DNA of 13,255 bases from an uncultured Janibacter sp. (GTDB taxonomy: Bacteria > Actinomycetota > Actinomycetes > Actinomycetales > Dermatophilaceae). Below are positions 6,929-12,553 of this stretch, in pieces. The stretch covers positions 1 to 13,255 of the forward strand of contig CAMICF010000064.1 of assembly GCA_946222495.1 (NCBI GenBank), read 5' to 3'. The notes beneath the pieces are model-generated. The model was given only the letters and a program-made list of their open reading frames with translations. It made no database searches and was not told the origin of the DNA. The position numbers and the translations under genes were made by a program. The number at the start of each line of letters is the position of its first letter. The first letter of the stretch is position 1.

Positions 6929-7019
6929 CACGAGCTACTGCAGGCAGCCTTTCGTGGCGCCAGCCCTAGCTCGAGGAACGGCTGACCTCACGAGCTACTG
7001 CCTGCAGTAGCTCGTGAGG
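6929..7019. repeat. REP-like palindromic element: 34-bp hairpin plus an inverted partial copy
   Basis: CCTCACGAGCTACTG (6986-7000), a CCTG loop and CAGTAGCTCGTGAGG (7005-7019) make a perfect 15-bp hairpin. A 19-base segment at 6929-6947 (CACGAGCTACTGCAGGCAG) is the exact inverse of 6998-7016, so an alternative hairpin with a 50-base loop is possible. The element sits between the divergent mobA-like and tetR starts, so it is not an operon-end terminator, and no T-run follows. A dispersed repeat or a small mobile palindrome is the likeliest nature. The 208-base gap (6889-7096) holds only this and the two promoters. Confidence 0.7.
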
Positions 7020-7059
7020 AGGGTGGGGGGCGCCGACCAGAGGCCCCGGCGACCGACCC

Positions 7060-7106
7060 TTGACCCCAGACTGAACGTACGTTTAGTCTGCTGAACATGA
7101 GTTCAG
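7060..7106 (+). promoter_or_regulatory. Leaderless tetR promoter with two overlapping operator palindromes
   Basis: TTGACC (-35, 7060-7065), an 18-base spacer and TAGTCT (-10, 7084-7089) place the transcript start at or next to the tetR ATG at 7097, and there is no Shine-Dalgarno. A near-perfect 22-bp palindrome, AGACTGAACGT / ACGTTTAGTCT (7068-7089, one mismatch per arm), fills the spacer and the -10. A second, CTGAAC-ATGA-GTTCAG (7091-7106), spans the start codon. The shared CTGAAC half-site suggests that the repressor binds both and blocks its own operon. Confidence 0.65.
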
Positions 7107-7744
7107 TGGAGGAGGACCGGACAGCCCGGGCGCGGGTGCGCGACGCCGCGCTCGAGCTCTACGCCGAGCATGGGGAGGACCGGGTCACGATGCGGCAGGT
7201 CGCGGACCTCGCCGGCGTCTCCCCCGCCCTCGTCGTCCACCACTTCGGCTCCAAGGCAGGCCTCCGCGAGGCGGTCGTCGACCGGGTCCGGAGCTGGATG
7301 CGGGAGCTCTTCGACATGGCGACCTCCTCGGACGTCGTCGCGGACTTCCGCGCGCAGGAGTGGTCCTCGATGAGCGACGTCCTCACCCGGGGCCTGCCCC
7401 CGGGGAGCCCGCTCCCGCGCTACGTCGGCCGCCTCATCATGACCGGCGACCCCGTCGGCACGGAGCTCATCCGCACCTGGCACACCCTCACCGTCGAGCT
7501 GTACCGCCGCTGGGAGGAGGACGGGCTGCTCCTCGCCGGGCCCGACCCGGAGACCCGCGCGGCCCTGACCCTCAGCGCCGATCTCGGCACGATCTTCCTC
7601 GCCGACCACTGGCGGCAGGTCCTCGGCTACGACCCGCTCGTCGGCGACGGTCTGCAGCGCTGGGCCGAGGAGGCGACCCGCGTCTATGCCGCCCTCCTCC
7701 CGACACCCGCAGCGACACCCCCTTCGTCCCAGGAGTCCTCGTGA
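7097..7744 (+). CDS. TetR family transcriptional regulator
   Basis: A 215-residue repressor. The N-terminal helix-turn-helix covers about residues 12-55: RVRDAALELYAEHG, then VTMRQVADLAGVSPALVVHHFGSK in which the recognition helix ends in the typical HHFGSK. The C-terminal ligand domain is variable, as expected. The ATG at 7097 sits directly behind a good promoter with no leader, and operator-like palindromes cover promoter and start codon, so autorepression is likely. Its last codons overlap the start of the ABC ATPase gene (GTGA), which puts regulator and exporter in one operon. The inducer is unknown; by context it should be a substrate of the exporter, probably a hydrophobic or antibiotic-like compound. 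Confidence 0.93.
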   Translation: MSSVEEDRTARARVRDAALELYAEHGEDRVTMRQVADLAGVSPALVVHHFGSKAGLREAVVDRVRSWMRELFDMATSSDVVADFRAQEWSSMSDVLTRGLPPGSPLPRYVGRLIMTGDPVGTELIRTWHTLTVELYRRWEEDGLLLAGPDPETRAALTLSADLGTIFLADHWRQVLGYDPLVGDGLQRWAEEATRVYAALLPTPAATPPSSQESS

Positions 7745-8736
7745 CCGCCTCACCCGTCATCCAGACCCGCGACCTGCGCAAGACCTACGGCAGCACCCAC
7801 GCCCTCGACGGCCTCGACCTCGAGGTGGCGCCGGGCGAGGTCCACGGCTTCCTCGGCCCCAACGGCGCCGGCAAGTCGACGACGATCCGCGTCCTCCTCG
7901 GCCTGACGCGCGCCGACAGCGGCGGCGTGACCGTCCTCGGTGGCGACCCGTGGCACGACGCGGTCGCGCTGCACCGCCGCCTCGCCTACGTCCCCGCCGG
8001 TGTCACCCTCTGGCCCGGCCTCACCGGGGGCCAGTGCATCGACGTCCTCGGGCGGGCCCACGGCGGCCTGGACGAAGGGCGTCGCGCCGACCTCGTCGAG
8101 CGCTTCGACCTCGACACGCGGAAGAAGACCCGGGACTACTCCACCGGCAACAAGCAAAAGGTCTCGCTCATCTCCGCCCTCGCCGCCGATGTCGATCTCC
8201 TGCTCCTCGACGAGCCGACCTCCGGGCTCGACCCGCTCATGGAGCAGGTCTTCCAGGAGGTCGTCCGCGAGCGCGTCGCCGACGGGACCACGGTCCTGCT
8301 CTCGAGTCACATCCTCGGTGAGGTCGAGGCTCTCGCCGACCGGGTGACGATCATCCGGTCCGGTCGGACCGTCCGGGCCGGGACGCTCGCCGACCTGCGC
8401 CGGAGCACGAGCAGCCAGGTGCATGCCGTGACCGACCGGCCCGTCGATCTCGGCTCCGTCGACGGCGTGACCGCCCTCGTCACGAGCACCGACGAAGGGC
8501 GTCCCGAGGTTCGCTGCCACGTCGAGTCCGCGGGCATCGCCGAGGTCGTCGGGCGGGTCCACGGCGCCGGGGTGCACACGCTGACGATCACGCCGCCGAG
8601 CCTCGACGACCTCTTCCTCGAGCAATACCGGTCCGAGGAGGGTGGAGAGGTTTCGAGGCTCGGCCGCGAGCGGCCTCGCACCTCAACCCACGGGGAGGGC
8701 CGGCACCGCGCCGGGACCGGGGAGGGGTCCCGGTGA
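7741..8736 (+). CDS. ABC transporter ATP-binding protein, polyketide/antibiotic exporter (TnrB2-like)
   Basis: A 331-residue ATPase. Walker A GPNGAGKST is at residues 39-47, the signature YSTGNKQKV at 133-141 (the non-LSGGQ form seen in this exporter branch), Walker B LLLLDEP at 153-159, D-loop SGLDP at 161-165 and the switch histidine at 190 in LLSSHILGE. The Q-loop region reads YVPAGVTLWP, without the usual glutamine. The GTG at 7741 has AGGAG five bases upstream and overlaps the tetR stop. It should energise the downstream membrane protein for drug or metabolite export. After SLDDLFLEQYRSEE (287-300), where relatives usually end, about 31 extra residues rich in Arg, Gly and Glu follow. They are encoded by an inserted palindromic repeat and are probably not functional. 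Confidence 0.93.
   Translation: MTASPVIQTRDLRKTYGSTHALDGLDLEVAPGEVHGFLGPNGAGKSTTIRVLLGLTRADSGGVTVLGGDPWHDAVALHRRLAYVPAGVTLWPGLTGGQCIDVLGRAHGGLDEGRRADLVERFDLDTRKKTRDYSTGNKQKVSLISALAADVDLLLLDEPTSGLDPLMEQVFQEVVRERVADGTTVLLSSHILGEVEALADRVTIIRSGRTVRAGTLADLRRSTSSQVHAVTDRPVDLGSVDGVTALVTSTDEGRPEVRCHVESAGIAEVVGRVHGAGVHTLTITPPSLDDLFLEQYRSEEGGEVSRLGRERPRTSTHGEGRHRAGTGEGSR
8647..8684. repeat. Palindromic repeat inside the 3' end of the ABC ATPase gene
   Basis: GAGGTTTCGAGGC (8647-8659) pairs with GCCTCGCACCTC (8673-8684) apart from a small bulge, around a GC-rich centre; flanking GGTT and AACC also match. This resembles a GGTTTCGAGGC...GCACCTCAACC repeat that I recall as dispersed between genes in Intrasporangiaceae-type genomes; that is memory, not a search. 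Here it is translated as the C-terminal tail of the ATPase. Confidence 0.5.
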
Positions 8737-10325
8737 GCGCCTCGATCCACGCCTCCGGGGTCGGCATCAACCTGCGCGTCCAGTGGCGCACCGGGTGGAA
8801 GGTCTGGCTCGCCTGGGTCGTCGGCCTCTTCGCCGTCGTCCTCCTCACGGCCACCTCGATCACCGGTCTCTACGACACCCCCGCCAAGCTGCGGACCTAC
8901 GCGGACTCCACCGCGACGCCGGCCCTGCGGATGCTCAACGGCGCGGTCGCCGGCATCGACACCCTCGGCGGTGTCCTCGTCAACGAGCTCGGCTTCGTCG
9001 TCGCCTTCGCGGTCCCGCTGCTCGCGATCGCGCTCACCGTCCGCGGGACGCGAAGGGAGGAGGAGGCCGGCCGTCTCGAGCTCCTCCTCGCCTGCCGGAT
9101 GGGACGACAGGCCCCGCTCGTCGCGGCCGTGACCCTCTCCCTCGCCGCGCTGCTCGCGCTCGGCGCCCTCACGACCCTCGCCTTCCTCGTGGCAGGCGCG
9201 GACGGCCTCGGGTCGCTCGTCTACGGGGCCGATGTCTTCTCCTTCGGGGCGGTCTTCGTCGGGCTCACCGCGGTCCTCGCCCAGGCCTTCGGGCACCAGC
9301 GGTCCGTGTGGGGCGCCGGCCTGGCGCTCGTCCTCGCCGCCTACGTCGTCCGGGGTGTCGGCGCCGTCGAGGACTCCTGGCTCGTCTGGCTCTCGCCGCA
9401 CGGTTGGTACGACGAGGCGGCCCCCTTCGGCGACCCGCAGGTCCTCCCCTTCGTCCTCTGCGCGGTGACGACCATCGCCCTCCTCGCGCTCGCCCTCCGG
9501 CTCTCCGCCGGACGTGACGTCGGCGGCTCGCTCGTCGCCGCCCGCACCGGGCCGCGCCGCGCGAGCGCCGGGCTGCGCACCCCCGTCGGCCTGGCACTAA
9601 GGGAGCATCGCGGCACGACGCTCGGCTGGGGCCTGCTCGTGGCGGTCCTCCTCGGCACCTACGGCTCGCTCGCCCAGACGGTCGTCGATGCCTTCGCGGG
9701 CAACCCCGACCTCGAGCAGTACATCGCCGCCGGCGAGGAGGGGATCCTCGAGCCGATGCTGGGGATGTTCGTCCTCCTGCTCTCGATGTTCGTCGGCGGG
9801 TACGTGCTGCAGTCCCTCGGCTCGCTGCGCAAGGAAGAGCTGTCCGGGCGGCTCGAGCTGCAGCTGAGCGAGGCCCGCGGGCGCCTCGCCTGGCTCGCCC
9901 CGCACCTCGGGGTCATCGCCGTCGGCACCGTCGTCGTCGGGGCCGTCGGCGCCCTCGCCCTGGCGTGCTCCGCCGCGGTCGCGCTCGACGACGCCTCGTG
10001 GATCCCGACGCTCACCGCCGCAGCGGCCGCCCGCCTGCCCGTGGCCCTCCTGCTCGCGGGGTTGAGCGTCGCGCTCTTCGGCTGGCTACCGCGAGCGCAG
10101 CCGGTCGTGTGGGCGCTCTTCGCGGTCTCCGCCGTCATCGCCTACATGGGGCCCGGCCTCGACCTGCCCACCTGGCTCGTCGAGTGGTCCCCCTTCGCCC
10201 TCGTCGGCGACGCCCCGGCCGAGGACGTCGACGTCACCGGCTCGCTCGTCGCCGGGATCGGGGGGTTGGCGCTCGCCGGGATCGGCGTCCTCGGTTTCAC
10301 CAGGAGGGACGTCCCCCACCGGTGA
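8733..10325 (+). CDS. ABC transporter permease, polyketide/antibiotic exporter (TnrB3-like)
   Basis: A 530-residue integral membrane protein with about twelve hydrophobic segments, for example near residues 22-42, 87-103, 130-154, 165-186, 193-211, 238-257, 297-314, 343-363, 391-417, 430-450, 457-472 and 503-521. The GTG at 8733 overlaps the ATPase stop and has GGGAGGGG five bases upstream. The protein is an internal duplication: EEEAGRLELLLACRMGR (109-125) is echoed by EELSGRLELQLSEARGR (368-384), and WLVWLSPHGW (216-225) by WLVEWSPFAL (481-490). A fused tandem of two six-helix halves fits the TnrB3/COG3559 exporter type. With the ATPase it should form a drug exporter controlled by the upstream TetR protein. 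The substrate is unknown. Confidence 0.9.
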   Translation: MSASIHASGVGINLRVQWRTGWKVWLAWVVGLFAVVLLTATSITGLYDTPAKLRTYADSTATPALRMLNGAVAGIDTLGGVLVNELGFVVAFAVPLLAIALTVRGTRREEEAGRLELLLACRMGRQAPLVAAVTLSLAALLALGALTTLAFLVAGADGLGSLVYGADVFSFGAVFVGLTAVLAQAFGHQRSVWGAGLALVLAAYVVRGVGAVEDSWLVWLSPHGWYDEAAPFGDPQVLPFVLCAVTTIALLALALRLSAGRDVGGSLVAARTGPRRASAGLRTPVGLALREHRGTTLGWGLLVAVLLGTYGSLAQTVVDAFAGNPDLEQYIAAGEEGILEPMLGMFVLLLSMFVGGYVLQSLGSLRKEELSGRLELQLSEARGRLAWLAPHLGVIAVGTVVVGAVGALALACSAAVALDDASWIPTLTAAAAARLPVALLLAGLSVALFGWLPRAQPVVWALFAVSAVIAYMGPGLDLPTWLVEWSPFALVGDAPAEDVDVTGSLVAGIGGLALAGIGVLGFTRRDVPHR

Positions 10326-11063
10326 GTCGCCGGCCGCGTGGGCGGATGTGCGCTGGGGGCTCATCCGCTCACGCAGGGCGTCCTGCTCCCGGCGCCGCTT
10401 CATCTCACGTCGGGCCAGCCAGATGCCGAGGAGGATGGGCCAGACGAACTTCACCTTGTCGAGGAGCCATCCCACCCAGCCGGGCGCGCTCCAGTCGATC
10501 GACGGCCACGGGATGGAGGGCCAGGGGATGGACGGCAGGTCCGGCCACGGGATCGAGGGCAGGTCGACGTCCGGCCACGGGATGTCCCAGTCCGGCAGCG
10601 ACACCCGCGCGAGGATCCAGGCCACGACGAGGGCGCCGATGATCGGCACGAGGACGGCACCGACACCGCTGGCGACGTGGCGAGCGGAGTAGAGAAGGGG
10701 GTTCGCCCGCATCTTCTCCTCGCGGACGGCCGCGGGCGACCCCGGCTCCGGCACGAGGTCGATGCCGCCGGTCCCGACCCACGAGGCGGCCGTCGCCTTG
10801 TCGCGCGTCCCCTCGAACCACGTGGCGCGGACCGGCTTGCCCAGGGTCGTGAAGCGGACCCAGACCGCGCCGACGACGTCGGCGAGCTCGTGCGCCCTGT
10901 CCGCGGCGAGGTAGATGTTGTCCTCGGAGGCGGACTTCTTCGACGCGATCTCCTCGTCGTCGACCCACCAGGTGGCGTGGTGGCTCCACCCGTCACCGAC
11001 CGAGGTCTCGACCCAGTGATGACGGCCCTCCACCACGAGCTCGAAGATCTGTCCCTGCGCCAT
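10086..11063 (-). CDS. Hypothetical two-helix membrane protein with an IPWP repeat
   Basis: I do not recognise this protein (325 residues as an open frame). The soluble N-terminus (1-125) is rich in Trp and His, with HHWVETSVGDGWSHHATWW at 15-33. A membrane helix follows at about 131-153. A proline/tryptophan repeat spans 156-191, with IPWP four times spaced 10, 8 and 5 residues apart. A second hydrophobic segment lies at about 195-217, then a basic stretch RREMKRRREQ. The start is the ATG at 11063, chosen because the conserved-looking, ordered sequence begins there; upstream codons to 11213 look unstructured and the AAAGGAGG at 11132-11125 (minus strand) is too far away. From about residue 246 the frame runs antisense through the last 240 bases of the permease gene. 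That Asp/Glu/Gly/Pro-rich tail may be read-through after loss of the original stop. Confidence 0.6.
   Translation of the reverse strand: MAQGQIFELVVEGRHHWVETSVGDGWSHHATWWVDDEEIASKKSASEDNIYLAADRAHELADVVGAVWVRFTTLGKPVRATWFEGTRDKATAASWVGTGGIDLVPEPGSPAAVREEKMRANPLLYSARHVASGVGAVLVPIIGALVVAWILARVSLPDWDIPWPDVDLPSIPWPDLPSIPWPSIPWPSIDWSAPGWVGWLLDKVKFVWPILLGIWLARREMKRRREQDALRERMSPQRTSAHAAGDSPVGDVPPGETEDADPGERQPPDPGDERAGDVDVLGRGVADEGEGGPLDEPGGQVEAGPHVGDDGGDREERPHDRLRSR
10494..10590 (-). repeat. In-frame repeat encoding IPWP units
   Basis: The plus strand carries GGCCACGGGAT or GGCCAGGGGAT at 10504, 10519, 10543 and 10573, spaced 15, 24 and 30 bases apart, always a multiple of three. On the coding strand this gives IPWPDVDLPS, IPWPDLPS, IPWPS and IPWPS. 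The units vary in length but keep the frame, which suggests expansion under coding selection. Confidence 0.65.
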
Positions 11064-11133
11064 GACCCCCAGCCCATCACAGGCCCAGTCGCCGACGACA
11101 TCCGTCGAAAGTCGACCCCTTCGTCCTCCTTTG

Positions 11134-11164
11134 GGCGCACCGTCGGGCACTCCGACGGTGCGCC
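11134..11164. repeat. Perfect 13-bp hairpin in a divergent intergenic region
   Basis: GGCGCACCGTCGG (11134-11146), a GCACT loop and CCGACGGTGCGCC (11152-11164) form a perfect stem. It lies in the 167-base gap between the IPWP-repeat gene and the propeller gene. It has no T-run and both flanking genes point away, so it is more likely an operator or a dispersed palindrome than a terminator. A possible -10 for the propeller gene (TACCGT, 11191-11196) follows. Confidence 0.5.
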
Positions 11165-11230
11165 TCCCGTGCCCCTGACGCTCGCCCGCATACCGTCGGG
11201 GGTGACGCCACACGCATCGAGGGGACCCCA

Positions 11231-12553
11231 GTGAGCACGAACAATGACCCGGTTTTCGTCCGTCGCCGACTCATCGCCCTGGGGGTCGCGATCCTCGTCG
11301 CGGTGCTCGTCGTGGCGCTGTGCGTCGGGAAGTTCTGGGGCGGCGGGGACGACAGCGCCGACGGGTCCTCCGGCTCGGCCACGTCCTCGAGCGGCGAGCG
11401 CAAGGACCCGGGCAAGGACAAGAAGGACGCGAGCGACAAGAAGGACTCCTCCCCGGAGCCGACGAAGGCCACGAAGGTCGAGTCCCCCGCTCCCAAGCCG
11501 TCCCCCGAGGTGAAGCAGGGCAAGAAGGCCAAGCCGGCCGACTCCGACCCCGTCCAGATCCAGCGCCTCTCCGGCGAGATGAGCCCGAAGTCGGTCGTCG
11601 CCTCGGCCAAGGGCCAGGTCTTCGCGCAGAACATGATGTACACGCACACCATGAGCGTCTTCACCGCCGACGGTGCCCTCCAGAAGACGATCCCCGACTC
11701 CGTGGACCTGTCGAAGTTCGGCGTCAAGGGCCACGAGGGCAAGAGCCAGGGCGCCCCGGTCGAGATGGCCTACAGCCCCGACGGGGAGACCGCCTGGGTG
11801 AGCAACTACAACATGTACGGCGACGGCTTCCTCCCCGAGGGCAAGGACGCCTGCGTCGACGAGTCCGGCATCTCCAACAGCTACCTCTACAAGGTCGACA
11901 CGAAGAGCCTGAAGATCACCGACGTCATCGAGGTCGGCGCCGTGCCGAAGTACGTCGCGACCACCCACGACGGGGCCAAGGTCCTCGTGACGAACTGGTG
12001 CTCGATGGACATGAGCGTCGTCGACACCAAGAGCGGCAAGGTCACCGACTCGATCGAGCTCGGCGGCAAGCACCCCCGCGGCATCGCCGTCTCCCCGGAC
12101 GACAAGACCGCCTACGTCGCCCTCATGGGTGACGACCGCACGGTCAAGGTCGACCTCGACTCCGGCGAGGTCAGCGACTTCGCCAGCACCGGCGGCGGCC
12201 CGCGTCACCTGCTCATGTCCCCCGACGGCTCCAAGGTCTACGTCTCCAACAACGGCGAGGGCACGGTGAGCGAGGTCGATGCCAAGAGCGGCGAGGTCAC
12301 CCGTGAGGTCAACGTCGGCAACGAGCCCCGGTCGATGGCGATCAGCCCCGACGGCGGCGCGATCTACGTCGGCAACTACGAGAGCAGCACGATGAGCAAG
12401 ATCCGGACCAAGGACTTCGAGGTCACCCACACCGAGCAGGTCGACGCCCTCCCGATCGGCATCACCTACGAGCCGACGAAGAAGCGGGTCTGGGTCGCGA
12501 GCTACGGCGGGACGATCGTCGTCTTCGACGACTCGCGCACGGCGGACGAATGA
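11231..12553 (+). CDS. Membrane-anchored YVTN/YncE-like beta-propeller protein
   Basis: A 440-residue extracytoplasmic protein. A positively charged N-terminus (VRRR, 10-13) precedes one membrane helix (about 14-33). No lipobox is present: Cys31 is preceded by VAL. Then comes a low-complexity Lys/Asp/Ser/Pro linker (about 38-106) and a beta-propeller with repeated blades of about 43 residues: VPKYVATTHDGAKVLVTN (238-255), HPRGIAVSPDDKTAYVAL (281-298), GPRHLLMSPDGSKVYVSN (323-340), EPRSMAISPDGGAIYVGN (365-382) and LPIGITYEPTKKRVWVAS (407-424). These are YVTN-type repeats. The GTG at 11231 follows GAGGGGA. The linker could cross the cell wall. No enzymatic residues are evident; binding or a scaffold role is more likely. 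It overlaps the lipid kinase start by four bases. Confidence 0.88.
   Translation: MSTNNDPVFVRRRLIALGVAILVAVLVVALCVGKFWGGGDDSADGSSGSATSSSGERKDPGKDKKDASDKKDSSPEPTKATKVESPAPKPSPEVKQGKKAKPADSDPVQIQRLSGEMSPKSVVASAKGQVFAQNMMYTHTMSVFTADGALQKTIPDSVDLSKFGVKGHEGKSQGAPVEMAYSPDGETAWVSNYNMYGDGFLPEGKDACVDESGISNSYLYKVDTKSLKITDVIEVGAVPKYVATTHDGAKVLVTNWCSMDMSVVDTKSGKVTDSIELGGKHPRGIAVSPDDKTAYVALMGDDRTVKVDLDSGEVSDFASTGGGPRHLLMSPDGSKVYVSNNGEGTVSEVDAKSGEVTREVNVGNEPRSMAISPDGGAIYVGNYESSTMSKIRTKDFEVTHTEQVDALPIGITYEPTKKRVWVASYGGTIVVFDDSRTADE

Noticed and set aside
6929..7019. Rho-independent terminator
   Set aside because: Both flanking genes point away from the hairpin and no T-run follows either arm.
11231..11330. 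Lipoprotein signal peptide on the propeller protein
   Set aside because: The cysteine at residue 31 follows VAL, without the small residue required before it, so a plain membrane anchor is more likely.
10451..12430. 659-codon minus-strand frame
   Set aside because: It is antisense to the propeller gene, where its repeats mirror the YVTN blades, and it overlaps the IPWP gene in another frame.
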